Part shown: positions 7,612-15,515 of the stretch, one piece after another
Position numbering within the stretch: the first letter of the stretch is position 1
Layout of the letters: every line of letters begins with the position of its first letter
NCBI GenBank assembly: GCA_027578815.1
Contig: JANBTH010000413.1
Location: 1-17,851 of the forward strand
Length of the DNA: 17,851 nt
Direction: 5' to 3'
Source: Coemansia sp. RSA 1804
Lineage: Eukaryota; Kickxellomycota; Kickxellomycetes; Kickxellales; Kickxellaceae
Made by a program: the position numbers and the translations under genes
The notes under the pieces: generated by a model
Database searches by the model: none
What the model saw: only the letters and a program-made list of their open reading frames with translations
Told to the model about the DNA's origin: nothing

Positions 7612-8595
7612 ATGGCAAAGCAGCCTCCGACTGACCAAAAGGCAAAGCCATCATCGGCTTCTTCCTCTGCACGTGGTCGCAACCCAGCCACTCCCGCAAG
7701 GGCGGCCGACTCGTACCCATGGCGCCGTGTTCTGTTCGGATGCCTCGTCGTCCTCGTGTGCTGGGGAATCGGTATCCAGCGCGAGTACCCAGAAGCCGTC
7801 AACACGCGCCTGAAGGTAGCGCAGGACTGGGTGTTCTCCAGACTGTGGACCCAGCTGAGTGCGCACAGCAACGCGCGCATCCATCCGCTGCGCAAGCCGC
7901 TGTGGGCGCAGGTGCGTGGCGGCAGCAGTGTTCTGGAACTCGGACCCGGGTACGGCGATGCGCTGGCTCAGCTCACCGCGGCGCCTGCGCGGTATGTCGC
8001 GCTGGAACCTAACCCCTATCTGCATCCGAAGCTTGCTGAGAACGCCCGTGCCAACGGGTTTGCTGTGCAGTACGACAACGAAGCCAGGGAGGAGAAGCAG
8101 AGCAAGAACCGCGACCACGCCAAGGAGGATACGAAGAAGGAGATGCCTGCGTTTGTTATCGTCAACGGCACCCTGGATGGCGGAGCGCAGGGAATGATCC
8201 CAAAGTACGTGACGGATCACGCGCCCTACGACTATGTCGTCACCTCGCTTGTCCTCTGCTCTGTGGATTCCGTGCAGGCCAACCTGGACGCAATCCAGGC
8301 GCTGCTCAAGCCGGGCGGCAAGTACATCTTCGTGGAGCATGTGCGCCATTCGCACGCACACAAGCAGCAGCAACCAGGCGATGGGCTGGATGTTGCAAAG
8401 TGGGCTCGCATCCAGTCGCTTGTTTCGCGCGTTGCCTGGCCATTTACTGGCAACTGCCACTTTGACCGCAACACCGGTGACATGCTGAAGGCTATGGGTG
8501 GGTGGAGCTCTGTTGACTACAAGACTTCGGTCAAGGCTGATTCTCTCGAGGCCAAGATGACCCCGCTTATCTACGGCACCGCCACCAAGAAGTGA
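7612..8595 (+). CDS. METTL7-like membrane-anchored SAM-dependent methyltransferase
   Basis: A 327-residue class I methyltransferase. After a basic Ser/Pro-rich N-terminus (1-35), one hydrophobic helix (about 39-54) should anchor it to ER or lipid-droplet membrane, followed by the Rossmann domain. SAM-binding motif I is VLELGPGYGD (107-116). The acidic strand-2 end is ALEPNPYL (130-137). The motif IV/post region is YDYVVTSLVLCSVDS (206-220), and LLKPGGKYIFVEHV (231-244) is the typical post-III motif. WPFTGNCHFDRNT (276-288) matches the Cys-containing region of the METTL7 (TMT1A/B) family, whose animal members methylate alkyl thiols. It is longer than animal METTL7 (about 245 aa) because of the N-terminal extension and a charged Lys/Glu-rich insertion (about 156-178). 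The substrate here is unknown. No introns or breaks are visible. Confidence 0.87.
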   Translation: MAKQPPTDQKAKPSSASSSARGRNPATPARAADSYPWRRVLFGCLVVLVCWGIGIQREYPEAVNTRLKVAQDWVFSRLWTQLSAHSNARIHPLRKPLWAQVRGGSSVLELGPGYGDALAQLTAAPARYVALEPNPYLHPKLAENARANGFAVQYDNEAREEKQSKNRDHAKEDTKKEMPAFVIVNGTLDGGAQGMIPKYVTDHAPYDYVVTSLVLCSVDSVQANLDAIQALLKPGGKYIFVEHVRHSHAHKQQQPGDGLDVAKWARIQSLVSRVAWPFTGNCHFDRNTGDMLKAMGGWSSVDYKTSVKADSLEAKMTPLIYGTATKK

Positions 8596-8805
8596 AACAC
8601 CAACCAGCACTATCATACGTGCTTTATTGAAGAAGGATGGTGTGTGGACTGGTTTAGGGTTGAGGTGGTCCATGAGTTTTAGCAAAAGTTCTTTTGTTCT
8701 TTCTTTTTTTTCATTTCCCCCTTTTATTATTCTCTCCTGCTTTGCTTTTCTCAGTCTTTTAACTTATTAATACATTTTAGCTTTCTTTTTCCTTATCATT
8801 CTCTG

Positions 8806-9023
8806 ATGCTTGCCAGACGGCTTCCTGGCGTTTACCGTTATCCTAAAAGCAGAACTCTAGTATCATCACTTGTCAGTCGCCGCGCAATGGAATCCACCGA
8901 TATCCAGCTCAACAACAATGACACGGTGCGGCTCGAGTGCCCAGCCCACATCTCGTCTTCTGTGCCGCTATCAGAGATCAGGCAGTTCCCGCCGCTTGCG
9001 CACTGGATCTCGGTGCTGGCGAC

Positions 9024-9058
<35 letters not shown>

Positions 9059-9720
9059 ACCAGAACCAGAACCAGAAGAAGCCGGGCGATCCGGTGGTAT
9101 CCGTCAGACGAATCGCCATCCAGAGCGTGGATCGCTTCAAGTCCGGGAAAATAGGGTTCATGAAGTTCACGGTTGACGCCAGCCACCTGCCAGAAGGCAC
9201 ACCGATCCCCGGCGTTGTGTTTCTCCGCGGCGGCTCCGTTGCCGCTCTGATAATCCTGCGCCCAGCGGACGCCGGATCTGATCACAAGGACGATCTGGTG
9301 GCGATGACCGAGCAGCCACGGCTGGCGGTCCCCGACTTCCAGCTGCTCGAGCTTCCCGCCGGAATGCTCGACGGCGCCGGCGTGTTTGCCGGCGCTGCGG
9401 CGCGTGAGATACAGGAGGAGACGGGGCTTGTTATGCAGCCTCATGAGCTTGTTGACCTTACGGATTTTGCTGGCAACAAGCGCGGGCTGTATCCGAGCCC
9501 CGGCGCCTGCGATGAGTTCGTTCGGCTGTTTGCTTGTGTCAAGCACGTGGAGCGCAAGGAGCTGGACCGTCTGCGGGGCAGGCTGGGCGGTCTCCGCGAG
9601 GACGGCGAGTTCATTACCATTCGTCTGGTCCCGCTGCACCAGCTGTGGAGATCCACCTCGGACATGAAGGCCATATCGGCTCTTTATCTCTGGGACCAGT
9701 ACCAAATGAATAACAAATAA
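8806..9720 (+). CDS. NUDIX hydrolase, ADP-sugar pyrophosphatase-like
   Basis: A 304-residue NUDIX protein. The Nudix box is at 186-208: Gly186, then AAREIQEETGL (198-208), preceded by LLELPAGML (180-188). The first Glu of the classical G-x5-E spacing is not present, because this subgroup carries a looser D-G-A-G-type loop there. GLYPSPGACDEFVRLF (227-242) after the box is typical of ADP-sugar (ADP-ribose/ADP-glucose) diphosphatases such as the plant NUDT14 type. The first 27 residues contain several Arg, one Lys and no acidic residue, resembling a mitochondrial presequence. A second ATG (Met28, position 8887) starts a protein without it. Residues 74-90 are a Gln-Asn/Ser dipeptide repeat. The stop codon overlaps an AATAAA signal (9716-9721). 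Family is firm; exact substrate and targeting are inferred. Confidence 0.88.
9025..9075. repeat. Coding hexanucleotide repeat (CAG-AGC/CAG-AAC)
   Basis: Alternating CAG and AGC or AAC codons over 17 codons give a Gln-Ser/Gln-Asn tract inside the NUDIX protein, between its N-terminal segment and the NUDIX fold. The unit is 6 bp, so length changes keep the frame. Confidence 0.93.
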
Positions 9721-9767
9721 ATCAAAATCAAAATCATATCAAAACTACGAATGCCCCTGCTCCCTCT

Positions 9768-10211
9768 CTAGAGCCTTGCTTCTTGGGCCAGCAGCATCCT
9801 TTCGCCTTCCACAAGAATGCACGGGCCATTGCTAATCACCTGGATCCCGTATTTCTCGCCCAGCTGGTCGAGCGCCTCCGGCTCGCTGCCCGGCTGGAAC
9901 CACATGTGCCGGATCCCAAACGCCGCTGCCTCCTCGACAACACGCTGCGACACCTGCGGCGGCGTGATCACCGACACACTGACTGACAACGGCGCATCTC
10001 CACCTTGCTCTTGTTGCGCCTTTTGAAGGTCGCCCAGCGCCTTCACGCTTGCCAGCCCCTCAATCTCGCCTTCGGCTCTTGCGTTGATCGGCGTCACCGG
10101 CAGCTTGTTGTCGATGTACCACCGCAGCACGCGGTTTCCATACTTTGCGCGGTCCGCAGATGCGCCGACCACCGCAAACGCCTTGGATGAAAAGAACCCC
10201 GATCCGCTCAT
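9768..10211 (-). CDS. CoA-binding Rossmann-fold protein (YccU-like)
   Basis: A 147-residue single-domain protein of the CoA_binding_2 type, related to the N-terminal CoA-binding domain of succinyl-CoA synthetase alpha. Visible features are the nucleotide loop FAVVGASADRAKYGNRVLRW (12-31), PVTPINARAEGEIEGLASV (38-56), SVSVITPPQVSQRVVEEA (78-95), GIRHMWFQPGSEPEAL (99-114) and the C-terminal ISNGPCILVE (126-135). These are the standard landmarks of this widespread family, whose members bind CoA but mostly have no defined reaction. The start is the ATG whose complement is at 10209-10211. A TTG two codons upstream is in frame but unlikely in a eukaryote. The gene is convergent with the NUDIX gene, with only 47 bases between the stop codons. 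Confidence 0.87.
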   Translation of the reverse strand: MSGSGFFSSKAFAVVGASADRAKYGNRVLRWYIDNKLPVTPINARAEGEIEGLASVKALGDLQKAQQEQGGDAPLSVSVSVITPPQVSQRVVEEAAAFGIRHMWFQPGSEPEALDQLGEKYGIQVISNGPCILVEGERMLLAQEARL

Positions 10212-10900
10212 TGGCAATAAAACGACTGGGTGTAGATGAAATATTATTTACTGTTAGTAAGGAAATAAGTGAAAGGTAAAGAAAGAAAGAAAGAAAATAC
10301 TCCCACGCCTGACATACTCATTTAACACCAAAGTCCCATTGATCTAATCAATAGCCAAATCAGCATGTTGCTGTTTGAAGCAATCCGGATTTCATGAAAC
10401 TTGTCAATGCAAAAAGCAGCAGTGGCAAGTTCTCTCTTTGTGCTTTGCCTCTCAATACGAGCGTTTAGGAAGCTCTTATTATTTTACACTAAAGAACCGG
10501 ATTTCCTTTTACCTTTATGGTTGCGAGATATCCACAGGATGGACTTTCCTTTTTGCAACAGTGCAGCGTTTCTTCCTCTTGGAAAATACAGGTATCTTAT
10601 ACATCATATGCGGTGCTCATTTATATTGATCTAAAAGCAAAAGACCTATTTAGCTTTTTTTTCAAAGCGGAACAAAAAACACCTCATAAATGTTTTCTAT
10701 AATGAATGGTAGTTTTTCAACAGAAAGATTCTCTTTTATTTTAAATGATTATACTGCGAGCTATTAAAATCTCAATTCAAGTGCTTATCTTGAATGGATT
10801 TAAAAAAGTGGGAACACCATCAATATACCAGCATAATGTTGTGTGCTTTGTTTCTCTTCTCGTTAATTCTAATAGTCTCCATTAATATACTTTTTTTACC
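10212..10900. other. AT-rich divergent intergenic region, left edge of the AT-rich island
   Basis: No gene is supported. The interval should hold the promoter of the minus-strand CoA-binding gene and of the plus-strand surface-protein copy 1. A short GAAA run occurs at 10281-10297. Base composition changes visibly to AT-rich from about 10,220. Short frames in this stretch have no recognisable features. Confidence 0.5.
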
Positions 10901-12445
10901 ATGTTTCTATTATTACATCTTTGGATTCCGTTAGTACTTGTCATACATTCTATTCTATCAGCTACACATGCTCTGACCATTCGTGATACCGACTCGGATA
11001 TATCTAATATCAAAGGCGGAGTTCTGGTTAAAAATGGAAAGCAGACATCGTGCGAGCTCGGAGTTATTGACAGTACAGCTGCGTTTGTATCTGCCCCTTG
11101 TCTGGACTTTTTAAATGGTGTTGTTGACAGTAATACTACATACGAGGTGTATCTAGACGCTGGTATTAACAACAAGTCTGCTAAATACACAGTAGAATCA
11201 ATTACTGTGCACCCAGAATACAACTCCACTTTCTACCTTAACCCAATAGCCATTCTCCAGTTTAACAAAGAGAGTATCGAGACTTGGTCTAATCCTATTG
11301 CAATTGACAGAAACAACAGCTGGGGCAATGTTCAGTTTGTCAGGCGTGGGCTGACTAACATGGATACCTTGGAATGAAACAAAAAATATCCGTGATTACA
11401 AAATATGCTGATGCGACATTATGCTCATTCTATGCTAACTACAATCCAAATCTTACCAAGTCTATGGGTATTTTATATTCACATAATCAAAACGATTTAC
11501 TATGTTCAAGTGCAACAACATATCCTCCATACGCGTATCTGTCTGGCTGTGCTGTTCCGTATGGTTCTGTTGAAGTTTATATTGCTAATAAACTACGTTG
11601 CTGGAACTTTTATAAATACCATACTATCAGCAGATATATACAGTTGTACACTGTTTGCTTTGCAAACTAGTAATTATGTCCTTTTTGCAGACTACATTGC
11701 ATTTGCATCACAAGTGCTAGGTCGTCAAATTGGTTATTATCCAAATACCAACGGTATTGCGCCTCAGTCTAATCCAAACTATAACATGATTCAAACTAAA
11801 CTTTGGGGGAAATTTGTATATAAAGATGGTGATTTCTATGCTAATCATACTGAAAAGTCGCAGAATGACAATATTCCAACTGTGACTGATAATAGTACCA
11901 ACCAAGTTCAAAGCCACTCCAGTATTGAAGCTGATGATGCAACCAGCACCACAGTTGGATACTCAGAAAATAACATTTTCAGCAGTATTGAAATTGTGTC
12001 GGAAACACTTTCTGATCCTTTTACCGGGGATATTGGCATTTATAGCGAGAATAGTGGCTTATCACTGAAAAGCAAGACAATTATTGGCGTTGTTTGCGGA
12101 ATCATTGGTGGGATGCTGCTAACAGGGATTTTGATAGTTATTTATCTACACTGGAAAAGAGCCCGCAGAAACATTTACAGAAACCATAAGACAGGAAGTA
12201 ATATCCATTCGTTACTGATAATGGATCCAGCCAGCAATCGCACATCCTTTTCTTTCCGCTTACCACCTACACCAGTATACAAGCCACACAAGCCACACAT
12301 AAAAATAAATACAGCTGCGAGGTCACCTTTATCAGCAAGAACCCCATCAATTTACACTGGTTCCAGCGGACCAAGCATATTAAATTACTTCAAGCTACCT
12401 CTATACAAAACAAAGACACTTTCAACACCAGACAGAAAGCAATAA
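10901..12445 (+). pseudogene. Frameshifted copy 1 of the pseudo-protease type I membrane protein
   Basis: A homologue of the intact 515-residue gene at 13781. The first 158 codons (10901-11377) encode a signal peptide and the N-terminal half of the ectodomain, ending at a TGA (11375-11377). Homology then continues in the frame one base back (from 11374) through NQNDLLCSSATTYPPY and SGCAVPYGSVEVY. It returns to the first frame around 11591-11599 and runs on through a stalk, a transmembrane helix and a cytosolic tail to the stop at 12445. By comparison with copy 2, one base is missing near 11375 (in a Trp codon) and two bases near 11595. Conserved protein sequence continues across both sites, so an intron is unlikely. 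The reading frames between and after are otherwise clean, so the breaks are recent or are assembly errors. Triad positions are replaced as in copy 2. Confidence 0.78.
11079..11313. repeat. 235-bp block identical to 13950-14184
   Basis: Read base by base against the second copy, this segment shows no difference over 235 positions, including third codon positions. The sequence on both sides (from 11078 leftward and 11314 rightward) differs at many sites. This is the pattern of a recent gene-conversion tract between the two surface-protein genes. Confidence 0.9.
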
Positions 12446-12644
12446 AACGTTACCTATTAAACTCTCAGTTTGTGTAGTTAACATTGCATATTGCTGTTCT
12501 TAGAATTATTGTTTATAAAGTTCATTGATATATTTTAATATGGATTACATTAATATAATAATAATCCATTTATGTTGGTAAATGCTTTCTATTATCTAAT
12601 CAAATCTATGAATAACACCTAAAGGATTCTATTAGAATAAAAAT

Positions 12645-13022
12645 CTAAGCAACAACATTGGCATTGGTAAAAGTGTTAAGGTTGTTGTTGACGGCATTTG
12701 CATCCTTGTTGTTCAGGTAAACAGTGTCATCGTGAAAGTTAGCAGCGTTAAAGTTGGTGTTGAGTGCATTTGTAAAAGACGAAGCAATTGGAAAACCAAA
12801 GCCAAATCCAGTACCGATGCCATATCCAGTGCCAACTCCATATCCAGTGCCAACTCCATAGCCTGTACCAACTCCGTAACCAGTGCCGACTCCACTAAAA
12901 GGATAACCGCCGCAAATTCCACATCCAAAGCCACGTCTGGCAATATAAGCACTATCAGGGTGAGCAATTGCTCCAGCGGCAAAAAAAGCAACAATTGAAG
13001 CAAGAGAGAGAATGCGAGTCAT
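12645..13022 (-). CDS. Small secreted glycine-rich protein, copy 1
   Basis: A 125-residue protein with a clear signal peptide (ILSLASIVAFFAAGAIA, 4-20) and probable cleavage before HPDSA. It then has IARR (27-30) followed by GFGCGICGGY (31-40), a CxxC pair (Cys34, Cys37). The Arg-Arg would suit Kex2-type processing. Residues 44-73 are a tandem six-residue repeat, GVGTGY with GIGTGF variants. The C-terminal third is Asn-rich with TNFNAAN and VYLNNK (101-106). I recognise no named family. The gene is convergent with the surface-protein gene (stops about 200 bases apart). It has a TATA-like box and a conserved block upstream, both shared with copy 2. A role as secreted peptide, wall protein or effector is inference. 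Confidence 0.8.
   Translation of the reverse strand: MTRILSLASIVAFFAAGAIAHPDSAYIARRGFGCGICGGYPFSGVGTGYGVGTGYGVGTGYGVGTGYGIGTGFGFGFPIASSFTNALNTNFNAANFHDDTVYLNNKDANAVNNNLNTFTNANVVA
12804..12893 (-). repeat. 18-bp coding minisatellite (GVGTGY repeat)
   Basis: About five 18-bp units encode four GVGTGY repeats and a GIGTGF variant in small secreted protein 1. The paralogue at 15516-15875 has only about two to three degenerate units, so unit number has changed since the duplication. Confidence 0.85.
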
Positions 13023-13150
13023 TTTTAAAATGTAAAAAAGTGTGTTGTTTGTTTTATAAAGTTAATTTGGTAGCTGTTTGTGTCTATCTCTATGTTCTGT
13101 GGTTGTGTGTTGTGGTTCAGAATAGCTACATTGATAAGAGAATGTTGGAC

Positions 13151-13160
13151 TGCTTTTATA
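13151..13160 (-). promoter_or_regulatory. TATA-like box of small secreted protein 1
   Basis: TATAAAAGCA on the minus strand, 129 bases before the start codon. The same ten bases recur at the corresponding place before copy 2 (15976-15985), while surrounding sequence has changed. Confidence 0.6.
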
Positions 13161-13222
13161 CTTGTTTTTAAAAGACAGCTTCAGCACATGGCTGACAAAT
13201 AAATCAATAGCACGAGTTTGTT

Positions 13223-13266
13223 GGATGATGTATCTTTTGTTGTAACAGTCGATATATCAAAACTGA
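13223..13266 (-). promoter_or_regulatory. 44-bp block conserved upstream of both small secreted genes
   Basis: This 44-bp stretch matches 16047-16090 with two mismatches. The plus-strand core reads TGTAACAGTCGATATATCAA, while neighbouring sequence is much more diverged. It lies about 200 bases upstream of the copy 1 start, beyond the TATA-like box, as expected for an upstream activating element. The factor is unknown. Confidence 0.55.
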
Positions 13267-13780
13267 TTCAAGCAAATTAATGTGTAGAATTACAATAATT
13301 TAACAATAATACATTAAGGCTCATAAGGTGTATTTCATTCACCTTTGTGCAATAACCCTTGTAAAACTCTCGAAAACTAGCGTCTGATCTTTACACTTTT
13401 TATTATAAATTACAATCAAAGAGAAACCCGCACCGCAAGCGTTGTAAGACATGTAAATGGATATAAAAATGGAAATCCTTTATACTGAAAAAAACAATTT
13501 ACATTGGCAAAGGACACAATTCACACAAATAGATACATAGTCATTCTGCAAAATAAGTACTTTTTAGAATTAAAAGTAACTCAATGTTTTACAGAACTAG
13601 CCGCATTCTTTGGCAGAAAATGTCAATAAGACAGAGGGACCACCAAAACGTGTGATTGATAATGAATTTGTAAGAAAATGGCAAAAGTCAACTTTTACCA
13701 GTTCATCGCCTCAATGTCTTTTTTCTATTTTCCTAAACTTTGATTTAAAGATATTATTTCTATTCAGTTAATTATTAGCC

Positions 13781-15328
13781 ATGCACATTTTTGACGTTTT
13801 CTTATTATTTATTGTCGGGTCTCTGACTAAAATTGCACACGGTCTAGCGATTCGTGATATTGATTCAGATATAGCCAGTACCAAGGGAGGAATTTTAGTT
13901 AAAAATGGGAAGCAGACATCGTGTGAGCTTGGAGTCATTGACAGTACATCTGCGTTTGTATCTGCCCCTTGTCTGGACTTTTTAAATGGTGTTGTTGACA
14001 GTAATACTACATACGAGGTGTATCTAGACGCTGGTATTAACAACAAGTCTGCTAAATACACAGTAGAATCAATTACTGTGCACCCAGAATACAACTCCAC
14101 TTTCTACCTTAACCCAATAGCCATTCTCCAGTTTAACAAAGAGAGTATCGAGACTTGGTCTAATCCTATTGCAATTGACAGAAATGACAGCTGGAGTGAT
14201 GTTTTATTTGTTAGACGGTCCGTAAATAATATGGATACAATGGAATGGACTACACCATTTAAACTCACTACCAATTATTCTAATGTAGCCAAATGCGAGT
14301 ATACGATAGGTAATTATATTCTACAGTCGCCATCCAAAGATTTAGCTTCATATAATCAAAATGATTATCTTTGTTCAAACGCAACAACATATCCGCCATA
14401 CACCTATCTATCCGGTTGTGCTGTTCCGTATGGATCTGTTGAAGTATATCTTTCCAGTAAGCCTTATGTTGCTGGAATCTACGTATACACATATGTTAGC
14501 ACTAATTTCAAATGCACATTGTATGATGGGCAGCACAGCAACTACGTGCTATTTGCAGACTACATTGCATTTGCATCACAAGTGTTGGGCCGTCAAATTG
14601 GTTATTGTCCAAATACCAATGGAATTAAACCTCAGTCCAATCCAAGCTACAAAATGAACCAGCCTGTAATTACTAGCTACACAAAAGCATATAAAGATGG
14701 TGATTTCTATGCAAATCAGACTGAAAAGTTACAGAATGACAATATTCCAACCGTGACTAATGATGATACCAGTCAGATACAAATCTCCTCTGGTATTGAA
14801 GAAGATGACACAACCAGCACCATACTTTTATACTCAGAAAGTGTCGTTCTCTCTAGCGTTGGAATTGTGTTGGAGGCATCTTTAGATCCTTCTACCGGCA
14901 ATAATGGGTTTTATAGCGAGAGTAGCGGTTTGTCGCTAAAAAGCAAAATAATCATTGGTGTTATTTGTGGAATTATTGGCGGGCTGCTGCTAACAGGAGC
15001 CTTGATAATTATTTACCTGAGATGGAAAAAAGCTCATAAGAACGTCTATAGAAACCACAGACCAGGAAGCAACGTCCATTCGTTGCTAATAATGGATCCA
15101 GCAAGCACCCGCACATCATTTTCTATTCGTCTACCGCCCGCACCAATACAAAAACCACGCATAACGATAAATACAGCTGTAAGAGCGTCTTTATCTGCAA
15201 AGTCACCATCCATCTACACAGGTTCCAGCGGACCGAGCATATTAAATTACTTCAAGCTACCTCTACGCAAAATCAAGACACCTATACCATCACTAAAAGA
15301 GCCTTCAACTCCAGACAGCCAAATATAG
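13781..15328 (+). CDS. Type I membrane protein with catalytically dead trypsin-like ectodomain, copy 2
   Basis: A 515-residue protein with a signal peptide (about 1-22), a trypsin-fold-like ectodomain, a polar Ser/Thr/Asp stalk (about 310-385), one transmembrane helix (about 389-413, followed by RWKKAHK) and a 100-residue cytosolic tail. Trypsin-like landmarks: GGILV (36-40), Cys48 and Cys64 in the positions of the disulfide beside the catalytic His, ITVHPEYN (98-105), NPIAIL (111-116) for NDIALL, and GCAVPYG (212-218) for the GDSGGP region. By eye the triad positions become Pro63, Pro112 and Tyr217, so proteolysis is not expected. Several N-glycosylation sequons are present (for example NTT at 75, NST at 105, NAT at 200). 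The tail ends with PSIYTGSSGPSILNYFKLPL (476-495), identical in copy 1. Fold assignment rests on motif spacing only. A sensor, receptor or adhesion role is inferred. Confidence 0.85.
   Translation: MHIFDVFLLFIVGSLTKIAHGLAIRDIDSDIASTKGGILVKNGKQTSCELGVIDSTSAFVSAPCLDFLNGVVDSNTTYEVYLDAGINNKSAKYTVESITVHPEYNSTFYLNPIAILQFNKESIETWSNPIAIDRNDSWSDVLFVRRSVNNMDTMEWTTPFKLTTNYSNVAKCEYTIGNYILQSPSKDLASYNQNDYLCSNATTYPPYTYLSGCAVPYGSVEVYLSSKPYVAGIYVYTYVSTNFKCTLYDGQHSNYVLFADYIAFASQVLGRQIGYCPNTNGIKPQSNPSYKMNQPVITSYTKAYKDGDFYANQTEKLQNDNIPTVTNDDTSQIQISSGIEEDDTTSTILLYSESVVLSSVGIVLEASLDPSTGNNGFYSESSGLSLKSKIIIGVICGIIGGLLLTGALIIIYLRWKKAHKNVYRNHRPGSNVHSLLIMDPASTRTSFSIRLPPAPIQKPRITINTAVRASLSAKSPSIYTGSSGPSILNYFKLPLRKIKTPIPSLKEPSTPDSQI
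13950..14184. repeat. 235-bp block identical to 11079-11313
   Basis: Partner of the conversion tract in copy 1. It covers codons for the first conserved disulfide region through NPIAIL and on to about residue 134 of the 515-residue protein. Confidence 0.9.
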
Positions 15329-15515
15329 ATTTCAACTTTCATTATTTAACGTTTATCTTGTATATTCAGCTTTACACAATGTAGTTTATAGAATTATTGT
15401 TAATACAGATCTTTGATGTATTTTATATAAATTACATTGATAGAATAATAGTTTGTATATGCTGGTAGATGCTGTCTATTGTCTATTCATGTCTATAAGA
15501 AACACTCAAAAGGTT

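Larger units (their letters stand above)
10901..13356. repeat. Tandem cassette duplication, unit 1
   Basis: A direct repeat unit containing the plus-strand surface-protein copy 1 and the minus-strand small secreted protein 1. Similarity to unit 2 is visible from the beginning of the surface-protein ectodomain (about 10975) through both genes and their shared 3' region, and across the small-gene promoter to a CTTTGTGCAATAAC word at 13343-13356. The offset to unit 2 is about 2.85-2.89 kb depending on indels. Edges are approximate. Confidence 0.85.
13023..13780. other. AT-rich divergent intergenic region between cassette units
   Basis: No gene is supported over about 760 bases. The left half is the promoter side of small secreted protein 1 (TATA-like box and a 44-bp conserved block, listed separately). 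The right half leads into surface-protein copy 2. I saw no strong similarity between the immediate upstream sequences of the two surface-protein genes. Confidence 0.5.

Noticed and set aside
7651..8685. 344-codon minus-strand frame opposite the METTL7-like gene
   Set aside because: It is longer than the sense gene, but the translation has no recognisable domain, while the sense frame has a complete set of methyltransferase motifs.
8971..9705. Minus-strand frame opposite the NUDIX gene
   Set aside because: Its Leu-Val repeats are the complement of the coding Gln-Asn repeat. No independent evidence.
10212..10217. TTG two codons upstream as start of the CoA-binding gene
   Set aside because: Non-ATG starts are unlikely in a eukaryotic nuclear gene when a good ATG follows within two codons.
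11374..11600. Intron in surface-protein copy 1 instead of frameshifts
   Set aside because: Conserved protein sequence matching copy 2 continues through the segment in another phase, so removing it would delete conserved residues.
12804..12893. Possible CRISPR-like repeat array
   Set aside because: The repeats are contiguous 18-bp coding units without spacers, in a eukaryotic secreted-protein gene.
12732..12998. Plus-strand frame opposite small secreted protein 1 (and its equivalent at 15453-15851)
   Set aside because: The Ser/Asn repeat translation is the antisense of the glycine repeat. The minus strand has a signal peptide, TATA-like box and a conserved paralogue.
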